NCBI GenBank assembly: GCA_030247855.1
Contig: JAPDRN010000087.1
Span: 84,141 to 148,140 of the forward strand
DNA: 64,000 nt
From: Knufia peltigerae
Lineage: Eukaryota; Ascomycota; Eurotiomycetes; Chaetothyriales; Trichomeriaceae
Reading direction: 5' to 3'
In this document: one piece after another, positions 54,722 to 64,000 of the stretch
How the letters are laid out: each line of letters opens with the position of its first letter
Numbering within the stretch: position 1 is the stretch's first letter
The notes under the pieces: model-generated
Told to the model about the DNA's origin: nothing
What the model saw: the letters and a program-made list of their open reading frames with translations, nothing else
The model's database searches: none
Translations under genes and position numbers: made by a program

Positions 54722-56937
54722 CTTCGCAATGTTGACGTCGATGCGATCGGTCGCGGTTGGTCAGGAGAGGCAGTTAGTGGTGGTACAGAGGCGGAGGAAA
54801 GTGGTCGAAATATAACAGGCCGTGGACAGTCGTAACTCGTGAAGTGAGGACTGAGTGAGACATAGAATGGCGTTCCAGCGCTGAAGAACCATCGACAGTC
54901 AGTCTCTTGAATAAGCGTAGATGTTCGGTTGCGAGGCAGAACAAGTGTGAATTCTCCTCGCGAGGCGCATCAGGTGGGTGCGTGTGTAGACTCACCTACT
55001 GTTACAAAGGAATGACTGGGAGGAAAGCTGGACAATGAGGTTTAGATGGGCGCAGAATTGTTGTACAAGAAACGCAGGTCGCGTGGTGAATGACAGTGCT
55101 TCACCGGCTGCTGTGTTGGATGCCACAATCGCTCAGGGCACTTGGCAAGGCGAAAGTACGGAGTCAATGGAGAGGCCAGTTTATTTGGTATTCGGCAGCC
55201 ACTGCGGATGCCGATGCGCTGTCGTGCTATTTTGCCGACGGTTAGTACAGCTATGGATACTCCGTTTCTTTTTCTTGAACGCCGGGGGCGGGCTGACTGT
55301 TGGCGTAGGATGCCTTGGGTCTTTGTAAGTAGGTACTGAGGTAAGTATACACAATGCAGTGCTCTTGTGACCTCAGCCGCCAACAGGATCTAAGAATAGT
55401 GGATGGTGTTACAGATGCCAGGCACAAAATTGATAATACAGAGAATGGGATACAAGCATTCGTCAGGGAGACTGGGAAAGGCGATGCACAAATTCCGCAG
55501 CGCTCGCTGGGGAGAAGGGGAGGGACAGGGATGGGCTTCTTAGTACCAAATCCCATGCCACAAGAAGATCTGCAGGTCAATAAATAACATTGTCATGGTG
55601 GCGAGCGCGACACGACATAATACGGACACTGTGCTCTCTATTGTTAGTAATAGTCTGTACTGTTTGTACGTGTGTTCCGAGCAATAAAAGCTCGTATTGT
55701 TGCAATGCACTTGTTATTCCTGTACCGCCTATTTTCCTGGCACTTCTGGAGTACCTGATTTCCACTACAGAATACCGAAGTAGGGGGGGTTAATAATCAT
55801 TCTCTGAGCCTACATATGCCTAACAAGTCCCCAGGATGTACCTGGTAGTTTAGGCATGTTGGGCACCTAGTGTTCTCCAAAGTCACCTAGTTTGACTTTT
55901 CATTGGGGGGTTCAATGCCCCTTTTTCTTCCACCCATAATTCGCCGTCGTGCCGCTGTCGTTCACAAACTAAGCGCGCCAACTACGTATCTGTATGGACA
56001 AGAAGCCAATCTCACATATCCTCAGCGTGGTTTGCCGAAAGCCACATGGCTTCACGAGCCTTCACCATGTCATTGTTATCATTGAACCCTTGTTCAGAAT
56101 CTGCGCGCAATTTATTTTGACTTGACACGTTGGACCCGGCCAAACCTCAGCTCTTCAGTCTTGAACCAATGTTCCTAAGAGTCACAACCACTATTATTAC
56201 TGCCCTTATTAATGTCTCGGTGCTCGCCATTCCCATTATCCTTAAGCATGTCTCTTGATTTATTTGTGTTTTGTCCGATTACTATTTAACTCAGATTGGT
56301 TCGAAAATTGGCCATTGGGGGGTACTCCAATAAGTATAGCATTGTGCGTAATGCAGAGATGGGTGTGCGTAATACCTATCGCCCAGAATACCTAGGCAGG
56401 TACCTAGTATCCACGAAAGACGAAAGAGAAGAAATCAGTGTCCCGTACGAGTACTTTTAGTGTTGGGACAATTGTAGTATATGACCATCAGCGTAAGGAC
56501 ACTCAGCACCAATCATGGAGGCCGGGGAGCATGTCCGGAGGACGCCTTGAAACATCGTCTGTATATCAATACTACGGAGTACAATGTAAGTTTGACTGTG
56601 CTCGTCCTCGCTACTCCATTCTGCATTGATTGCCGGAACTTTTAGATGAGGGTGTGACTTATGGCCTTATCTTTACTCTGATATGCCAGTGAAATGGATC
56701 CTCAAAATCCGCTACAAGCGACGAATGACAGCCTCCCTCTCTTATCAACGGCTCTCCGCGGCTTGCGATAAATACTTGGCCATGCTGTTGCACACGCTGC
56801 CAGCTTCATATTAGGTCTTCTGCAAGCACGAAGGTATGGGTACGGGGTATTCATTGAGGACACTACTGAGTAGCTTTATCCATTTGGCATCGCCAGTGTA
56901 TTGCGACCTATGACGATCACGTGGAATACCCGACATT
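54722..56937. other. Gene-poor region with repeat relics
   Basis: About 2.2 kb without a believable gene. It contains direct repeats of CATTGGGGGGT (55901-55911, 56323-56333), two CACCTAGT words at 55864 and 55884, a TACGGAGTA at 56573-56581, a palindromic CCTAGG patch at 56391-56408 and the second copy of the 43-bp repeat. Composition looks more AT-rich than flanking genes. Probably old transposon debris, without any recognisable transposase. Confidence 0.45.
56337..56379 (+). repeat. Dispersed 43-bp repeat, copy B
   Basis: Gapless match to 39212-39254 (38 of 43). At all five differing sites this copy carries A or T where copy A carries C or G. Confidence 0.8.
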
Positions 56938-59499
56938 ATGTCAGCAGAGCCGCATACCGAGATGACGGCGCCAACAATATTTGGGGACGTGGTGAGACGC
57001 GCTGTAAGTAGTGAATCCCTTCCTTCTTGTTGCGTTGCAAATGTACTACGTATTGACACACTAACTCTGTTTCCAGTGCGACCAATGTCGAGTGAGAAAA
57101 GCAAGTCGACACTCGAGCTCGAAGAATACTCCAACTTGAAGCATTACTGACCGCCAGCAGATACGATGTAATAGACATGTTCCCTGTGCCCATTGTTCGA
57201 CCATAGGCCAACATTGCTCCTTCACAAGCACTGGCCAGAAGACCAGAGAGCCAAGGCAGCGTATTTTGATCTCAACTCAGTAGTATGTTGTCTCAAGGCC
57301 TACATAGGTCTTAAGTTGCTGGCTGTATAGGTTGTGCTGCGTGACTTGTTTCAAGTTCCAATGTGGCGCCACTGGATAGAATCATATGCTGATACACTGA
57401 GATTTGTAGCGAAAGGAAGATCGATCAGATCGAGCATGGCCTCTCCAGAATTGAAAAGGGTCTTCACACCCTTTCTCAGGCTCAGCGGCGAATCGAGTCT
57501 GTTCTACATGCAAACCCATCAAACGCCTCCCCAGAACTGCCGACATCAGCAAAGGCGACACGGCCTTCTGAAAAGCACTCAAGGAGCTATTCGGTTGAGA
57601 GCTTGCTTTCTACCAAGGGTAAAAGTACCTGCTTCGATGCTCAAGGACCGGGCTTCGAAGGCGATAGCTCTATAACTGCCCACGCAGCCTTCGCCAGCAC
57701 CTTTGTTGATCATGCTGTTCAACACCGTTCCTATAGGGACGCTGGACCGAAACTCAGGGCAGCTATGGCTGCTTTACACGAGCTTCTGCAGATGCAGAAA
57801 ACAAAGGATGATGATCACTTTGCTCATGAGAAGCCTTTGGGCCAAGATGGGCTTGGGAACTTGCCCATGCCTCCCTTGGAATTCATATTGCCCATCCTCC
57901 GCGAACTTAAGAAAAAGGTGCCCCTGACCTTTACATTGATCTGTGTTTTTGGTAATATCGAGTACTTTACCGAACAGTGCCGCAATATCTATTTCGCGAC
58001 CGACACCTTCACACAAGCCACATTTGTGATCGCCAATGCCGGATTGTACTTTATTTTGCAGGAGAAAATGGTTCTCGCGCGACATTCAGGTGACGAAGGA
58101 TTGATTGCCAGTCATCAAGCTCATCTCAACATCTGCCGGGATAATCTGGAGACAGTCTTGGCTCATTTGAACCTGCTCTTACCAGCACAGCGCGAGAATG
58201 TAATTGCCCTCGTGATGGGCGCCAGTTATGCCATCGAAATTTCTAAACCGTCTCTCGCGTGGCGCCTCAATACCGCAGCCTGTCAGTTGTGCTTGACTCT
58301 AGGTTATCATAGAGCCACAAACCAACCCGGAGAAAACGACGATGTGAGAAGGCAGAGAGCAGTGCTTTTCTGGCTCGCTTATATTCTGGACAGGGCTTTG
58401 GCTCTTCGATTAGGACGTCCGCCGATCCTTCAAGATTATGAGATTACTCTACCACGACAGCTCGAACACCTAGGAGAGTTTGAATGCCACAGAGAAACCA
58501 TTCACAATTTCATGGTGCATGCAGAAGTTCAAGGAAAGATATATGAGGAATTGTATAGTCCAGCCGGGTTGGCTCGGCATGTTGAGCAGCGAAAGGAGAC
58601 AGCACAGAGATGTGCGGGCATCCTCCGGGCGAGGGTGAAGAAGATGAACGAAGAACGGGAAAGAGCTCGCCATAACGCTGCTGGCAAAGGCATTGAGATT
58701 GCCACAATGTTGTCCATGTCGGATGAGTTAGCTATGTTATCGACTCTGACTCTCATCTATCGCTCGATCCCTCCAATCCCTGACGGTGTCTCACGAAGCG
58801 TCTCAAGAACCTTCTCCGATGATTGTATCGAAATGGCCAGGGAGGCAATGCACGTACACCTTGAATGTATCGAGCTTGTCGAGAAATCTCCGACGTTGGC
58901 AACAGCATATATGCACTGGTAAGTCTTAAAATCTGTCAGGTAGATCTGGTCGTGTATGTCTATCATCACTAACCACCCTTTCTTCTTTTCGGAACAGGAT
59001 CATCTTGTTTCAGCCCTTTATACCATTCATTGTTCTTTTTTGCCATGGTGTCGAAGGGTCTGCGATTGAAGATCTTCAGCTTATCGAGCGCTTCATGACA
59101 TCTTTGGAACCATGGAAAGGTTTGTCAAGCCAAGCGGATAAACTCTTCCAGCTTTGCCGGGTGCTAAACGATCTTGCCCGGACATGCGTGGAGGCGCGAC
59201 AAGCGGTCAGCGGTCAACGGCAACCAGACGTTTGGAATCAGATTGGCGGGCTGAGCTTCTCAGCCAGTCAAAATGAGAGTTTGCCAGGACATCAGTCTGA
59301 ATTTATAGATCAAGACATGACCATGGAACTTGGCTTGGACACTTGGGATTGGGGACAAATTGATCTCGTGTCTGGACCTGAGAGCTATCAGGTCAGCGAC
59401 CTGTTCACGGAATACTACATGCAGCTTCTGGACGCTCCCAATGCCATTGCGCAGGGGCCGTTGCAGCGAGGTCCAGCTGGGCGCCGAGATGGGTACTGA
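56938..59499 (+). CDS. Zn2Cys6 transcription factor with fungal-specific middle domain
   Basis: Five exons: 56938-57003, 57077-57100, 57161-57282, 57410-58918, 58998-59499; 740 aa. Zinc cluster CDQCRVRK-IRCNRHVPCAHCSTIGQHCSF (residues about 23-51) is split by intron 2, whose donor is GC (GCAAGT) rather than GT. A linker and short coiled coil follow (ERKIDQIEHGLSRIEKGLHTL, about 72-92). The fungal-specific TF domain spans about 200-480: LHELLQMQKT, AWRLNTAACQLCLTLGYHRA, RRQRAVLFWLAYILDRALALRLGRPPILQDYEITLP. The C-terminus may carry acidic activation sequence (MELGLDTWDWGQIDL). All phases agree. It converges on the MFS gene 145 bp away and may control it. Confidence 0.93.
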
Positions 59500-59644
59500 A
59501 GGGGTTATATGTGTTCATGCTGCCTGCAAAGGTCAAGTCCATGTACCAACACCTGAGTCGTGACATCTTCCCTCCTTCGCACTATGAAAATTCTGCAGGA
59601 CCCGACGTACGGCATCAGGAAGCAAAAGCTGGATTTCGCTCATT

Positions 59645-61257
59645 TTATTCCAGAGACCCATTGCTCAATTTCTTGTCCATGTGTGCTCTCCATTTATCGG
59701 CATTGTTCCCCAACATCCACAAGCATGCGAGTCCACTGGTACAAGCAACCAGCCCGACCAGGGTCATGAGCCATCCGTGACCCGTTTTGGAAATCAAAGG
59801 CTGTCCCACAATAGCCCCAACACAACTGAAGATATTCCGGACGAGGTTGTTTAGAGCAACTCCGCTGCTAGCCTTTCGTGGCATGAACTCGGTCAGCATT
59901 GTTGTTGTGGCGCTGAAAACCAACATTGATCCAGCACCATAGAAGAATGTGGCGATCGATGGTATGATCCAATGCAGTTTGTACTGGACGGTCCAGCCAT
60001 ACCAGATCAAAGACCCGGGATACACTACGGCAGATATCCATGCATTCTCTTGCATTCTATCCTCCGGAAGATAGATCAGGTGGCCACTTGCATCACGACG
60101 ACCAGCTTTTATGGCTTCTCGAATCATGATTCGGTCTACCCACGGCCCACCCAACAGAGATGCTGCGACGTAGCCTAAGGAGCTCGGGACATAAAGTAGG
60201 CCTATTATCAGTGCCGAAAAATTGTACGGTGCATCGGCGAATGCCGACTGGACTGAGATATTCAGGACATACAGGGACCCGAATGTTATAGCCGCGTAAT
60301 ATACCACAATGAGGACTGCAGGGAATTGTAGGTACAGCACTACCCTCAAAGGGTCGACAAAGCCACGTTGGAACCACTGTGCAGCGCTTCTGGAAAACGT
60401 CTTTGTTGATTTGCTCGAAACAGCCGGCAGCCCTTGAGGTGAGTCAGTCGACGTGGGTGGCGAAATCTGGCTATTTTGCTTGATCAGAGTCTCCGGCAGA
60501 GCGAAGATGACGAGCATGAACACCACAGCCCCGAAAGCAGTGAGGAACCACAAGTCACTCCGCCATCCGAAACGCTGTGCCAGAATACCTCCAATGATGG
60601 GTGCAATCAAAGGCCCCAACAGTGGTCCTAGATAGTAGATTCCCATGGCACGGCCTCTTTGAGATGATTCCCAGATATCAGCAACCGTGCCTGCACCTAC
60701 GGACTGCATTGAAGAGGCAGCTCCACCAGCAAGGACTCTGAAGCCTATCAGCATTCCCATGTTCGTGCTGAATGCACAAGCAAGCGTAAAGGCGACATTA
60801 AAAAAGAAAGAAATCAGATAGACCACCCTTCTCCCAGACTTCTCGGAGACAGAGGACCACCACAGGGGAAAGATGCCCATTGAAAGCATATACAATGCGA
60901 CGGAGAGGTTTGTGGTGGTCTTTGAGACCTCGAAATCTTTAGAGATGTTGGGCAAAGCAGCTGCGCAGAGTTGTTAGCTCGCTCGACGCTGCATCTCCTT
61001 CTCCTGGACCAAGCCTTACGATAGAACATGGCTGCACCCATCGGTGCCGCGGCTGCAGCAATTGTGACGATGGTAGTGATGAACCATTTCTGCCGGTTCG
61101 AATAGTCGTATGGGTTGTCGACCCGAGGGATCAAAGTTGGAATCTTCGACTTGCCCGTTGACAGGACGTTAGATGCAAATGATTTTGCAACATCCGCCGA
61201 TGATATCTGTACCTCCTGCTTGCAGGCCACTGCCCTCTTCTCACTATTGACCTTCAT
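59645..61257 (-). CDS. MFS multidrug exporter, DHA1 (12-TM) type
   Basis: Two exons, 61257-61020 and 60960-59645, 517 aa. Predicted plasma-membrane H+ antiporter for drugs or organic anions. About 55 hydrophilic residues precede TM1 (WFITTIVTIAAAAAPMGAAMFYPALPNISKDF). Motif A is WWSSVSEKSGRRVVYL and motif C is GIYYLGPLLGPLIAPIIGG. A cytoplasmic loop of about 40 residues lies between TM6 and TM7. The intron (GTAAGG donor, GCTAAC branch, GCGCAG acceptor) restores MFYPALPNIS. Layout resembles Qdr/Tpo-type transporters. It lies between the Zn2Cys6 regulator (convergent) and the isochorismatase-like gene (divergent, 818 bp), which suggests a small detoxification or catabolic locus. Confidence 0.93.
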
Positions 61258-62075
61258 AGTGGCGAAAGACGACTCCGAGCTTCAGTACTTTTTGAGGAAA
61301 CTTGAGAGGTCAAATGCGCTGGGTGTGTCTTTTACCTGGAGAAAGCGACATCTTTCAGCCGAACCATCGGAATAAGACAAACCCAAGATTGGCCTTTACG
61401 TCGAAGAAGACCCCCTCCGTCATCTTGTTAGACATATCAGAACGACATAGAAGCCTGCACCATCTGCGTGGGTTCTAGCAGCAGCCTGAGACCCTAAACT
61501 CGCAAAGTCGACCTCCAGAGCACATGGCCATGACTTCGGCTTTCCGCGGACAGGTCAGCCTTGCCGTCTTCTCGGTTGCTTCAAGACGACCTTTTCTGGG
61601 GTCCCGCAGTGGATCTAGTCTGGACTCACATATCTCTGCCGTCTCTCTGAATAGTACAATTACCTACTCGAGCAGGTATCGCCGCGCATCTCCGCTGAAA
61701 TATCTGTGGGCCACTCAGGTTTCTAGAACCGGGACCTAATGCTAAGCAAATACGAAGAGCAAATGAAAATTCATTAACGATAAGAGAGAAATGAACGCGA
61801 CTATGAATGCGTCGTTAAAGCATCGCATGGTCTGAATTACATGCATCACTGTACCCTTGGGCACGTCAGATTTCAACGAACCAGGACATCCCGATATACT
61901 ATTGTCACTACGGGAATTTTGAGCACGAGCCACGAGATCTTGGTTGCCGAGAAGAGATTCGGAATTGAAGGGAAAATCCATCAGGGATTCATCCAGCTTT
62001 CAGAATTCGTCAAGGCACGTTCGCACTTTTTACGAGTTGCCCTTTGGATAAAGCCTCGCAGAACCTATCACCAGC
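61258..62075. promoter_or_regulatory. Divergent promoter region (MFS exporter / isochorismatase-like)
   Basis: 818 bp between two outward-facing genes. No gene seen; candidate place for binding sites of the neighbouring Zn2Cys6 regulator, but I could not pick out a clear CGG-Nx-CCG pair. Confidence 0.35.
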
Positions 62076-62894
62076 ATGGGTGAAAAGAGAGGATCTTCTT
62101 CTGCGGTTGAATCCCAGCCATACAAGTGGCCACACAATTTCTCCCTGGCCCCAGACAACACTGCCCTCATCGTCATTGACATGCAGGTGGATTTCTGTGC
62201 GCCTGGAGGTTACTTGGATGCACAAGGACTTTCGATAGAATCTACGAGGGCGATAATCCCTCGTATCCAGGCTCTCCTGGACGCTTTTAGAAAGGGCGGA
62301 TACCAGGTCTACCACACCCGCGAAGGCCACCGACCAGACCTGTCCACCCTCTCGAGCCGAGAACTCCTGCGCAGTCGCAACAACCCCAGTGGCAAGGGCA
62401 TCGGCGACGCGGGCCCTCTTGGCAGACTCCTCGTCCGCGGCGAAAGGGGCCATGAGATTATCCCGGAGCTGGCCCCTTTGCCGTCGGAGCCTGTCATCGA
62501 CAAACCCGGCAGGAGTGCCTTTCAACATACCGATTTGAAGTTGCTCTTGGACAATCGTGGCATCAAGAACATGGTCATCTGTGGAGTCACCACGGATGTG
62601 TGCGTGACGAGTACCATGAGGGACGGCAGTAAGTTACCCCCTTCCCTTGCCCAAAATCCCGTGGCTGCCGCTTTTCCTGTGTTCTTCGTTATATTACTCT
62701 GCGAGAAATTTCTCTGACTATCCACCACAGATGACATGGGACTGGATTGTCTTCTTGTCTCTGACGCTTCGGCGGCTGGACAACGGCATTTACACGAAGC
62801 TGCCGTAGCAAGCGTCTGCGAAGAAGGCGGAATCTTTGGTGCCGTAGCGACCACCAAGGCAGTTCTTGCAGCTATAGAAACTACATCGTCATGA
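62076..62894 (+). CDS. Isochorismatase-family cysteine hydrolase
   Basis: Two exons, 62076-62628 and 62731-62894, 238 aa. Hydrolyses amide or enol-ether bonds in small molecules (nicotinamide, isochorismate, ureido acids and similar). Catalytic triad visible: Asp in ALIVIDMQVDFC (about residue 35), Lys in VIDKPGRSAF (about 145) and Cys in GVTTDVCVTST (about 178) after the conserved cis-peptide Val-Thr/Thr pair. C-terminus LLVSDASAAG...HEAAVASV is standard. Intron has GTAAGT donor and CTGACTATCCACCACAG end. The GHRPDLSTL and RGHEIIPELAP segments are closer to ureidoacrylate/biuret-type hydrolases than to nicotinamidase, which is a guess. Divergently paired with an MFS exporter. Confidence 0.93.
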
Positions 62895-63131
62895 TTCTCT
62901 CTTTCAAAGATAACTCCTGATATTGTATTTCAATAGATGTATTTTGGAACCACCAAACCTTTCGAGTCTTTCAAATGCCGAATAGCCGGTCATGTACTGA
63001 GCAGCCGCCATCAGCTAGAACATCCTGAAGACGCCTTTTTGTCCTAAAGATGAGCTATCTACAACCAAACCATAAGCAAGTAAATCCCAAGATATCAATG
63101 ATAATTGACAAAGTCACACCGAGCCGAATGA

Positions 63132-63923
63132 TTAGCTTTTGTCAGATTCTACCACTCGCCATGTCCTACCACCAAATACGATTGAATCTCCCAGTTTCGT
63201 GGTCGCCGCCATCGCCCATTCACAGGGAAGTTTCTCGGCTCCAGAGGTACTCTTCGGGTCCTTTGCCCAACGTCCTCCATTTACTTGTTGAAATTGCCAT
63301 CGCTCCGCGTAGAACTCGGTGTCTGTCTGTAGTATTCCCTGACAGTAACCGTCGATCCGCATGATCAATCCGTTGCCGCCAGAATCCGGGTTGTGTTGTT
63401 CTTTCGCCGTCTCGACCACCAGGAAGGATGGCTCGGAGGAGCTCAACTTGGCTCCGAGCCAGTACTCCTTGAACATTTTCGTCTTGCCCTTGACGGTCAA
63501 GAACCCAACCTCCATGACGTCCCCGTTCGACAACAAATACATGTCGGCGCCGTCGACCCCAAACTCTCGGGACGAGTCGATGGGGTGTTCCCACTTGACG
63601 TGGGCCACGCAGTCGTACTCCGGACAGCTGTCTGTGCCCCCGGGTAACCAAGAAGTCGAGAGTCCGGCGGTGGCGAAACCGTTGAAACCGTCCGACTTCT
63701 TGATCCCTTCGTATCGGTCGTCCTTCGAGCCAGAAGCGAATCGGACGTCGACGTACCTCCCTGAAGGTGCCGTCAACACCACGACCGAATGATTTTCTGT
63801 GGGCGGATCATAGTCAAAGGACAAACCACGTCGAATCTCCACCAGTGGCCGGTTGAGGAGTTTTCTGGCCCACGAAGGTAGTTGCTGAAACTCCGGGCTG
63901 GCTGGATGAGGAGCAGGTATCAT
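63132..63923 (-). CDS. HRI1-like protein
   Basis: Intronless, 263 aa, ATG 63923. Resembles the yeast HRI1 family (two lipocalin-like beta domains). Supporting phrases: VVVLTAPSGRYVDVRF, NGFATAGLSTSW, CVAHVKWEHPIDSS, DGADMYLLSNGDVMEVGFLTVKGKTKMFKEYW, then FLVVETAKEQ, GLIMRIDGYCQGILQ and EFYAERWQF. The order and spacing of Trp/Tyr/Gly-rich strands fit the two-domain layout, and the length is near the yeast protein's about 240. Yeast Hri1 associates with Hrr25 kinase and the secretory pathway component Sec72; its function is not settled. It converges on the isochorismatase-like gene with 237 bp between stops. Confidence 0.8.
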   Translation of the reverse strand: MIPAPHPASPEFQQLPSWARKLLNRPLVEIRRGLSFDYDPPTENHSVVVLTAPSGRYVDVRFASGSKDDRYEGIKKSDGFNGFATAGLSTSWLPGGTDSCPEYDCVAHVKWEHPIDSSREFGVDGADMYLLSNGDVMEVGFLTVKGKTKMFKEYWLGAKLSSSEPSFLVVETAKEQHNPDSGGNGLIMRIDGYCQGILQTDTEFYAERWQFQQVNGGRWAKDPKSTSGAEKLPCEWAMAATTKLGDSIVFGGRTWRVVESDKS

Positions 63924-64000
63924 GATCTCTCTGTTTCTCTCTTAGCGAAAAAGTAATCGGTAGCTTGTTGGTCCGGTGGAATACGAGATAGTATTATTTC

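Overview
The window is nuclear DNA of a filamentous ascomycete. The genes are fungal families (LEU4-type 2-isopropylmalate synthase, GUT2, PalA/Rim20, EF-1alpha, SAPS, Zn2Cys6 regulator, MFS carriers). The introns are short (about 45-140 nt) with GTANGT-like donors and CTAAC/CTGAC branch points, and genes lie singly on both strands. Gene content fits Pezizomycotina, probably Eurotiomycetes such as a Chaetothyriales black yeast; the class and order are inference. Spliced models were built by eye from frame, splice consensus and family continuity.

Layout. 0-10 kb: 3' end of an unknown gene, LEU4 (leucine synthesis), GUT2 (mitochondrial glycerol-3-phosphate oxidation) and an AAAP amino acid permease, all on the plus strand. 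11-16 kb: an intronless FAD monooxygenase and a large glycosylated multi-pass membrane protein of unknown function. 16-25 kb: palA (minus) divergent from a class II aldolase/adducin protein, then a small membrane protein and a ferric-reductase-like flavocytochrome (both minus). 25-33 kb is accessory: a gene split by an in-frame TAG, a ToxD-like enoyl reductase with a one-base frameshift, and a 14-TM-type MFS carrier. 34-41 kb is housekeeping: ankyrin protein, RNA polymerase III subunit C11, EF-1alpha and a mitochondrial-type SDR. 41-54.7 kb: a long-tailed annexin, a kinase-like relic, a fungal STAND-type N-terminal-domain protein, an ABC1/ADCK kinase-like protein, MDP-1-like phosphatase and a SAPS phosphatase regulator. 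54.7-56.9 kb is gene-poor and holds repeat relics. 57-64 kb: a Zn2Cys6 regulator convergent with a DHA1-type MFS exporter, which is divergent from an isochorismatase-like hydrolase, followed by an HRI1-like gene.

There is no polyketide or non-ribosomal peptide synthase, no CRISPR array, and I saw no tRNA or rRNA. I did not find a clear new multi-gene system. The best leads are the two apparently broken genes side by side at 26.6-30.2 kb, an over-represented 9-mer (TACGGAGTA) between genes, a 43-bp dispersed repeat whose copies differ almost only by transitions, a GC-AG intron inside a zinc cluster, and the regulator/transporter/hydrolase group at 57-63 kb.
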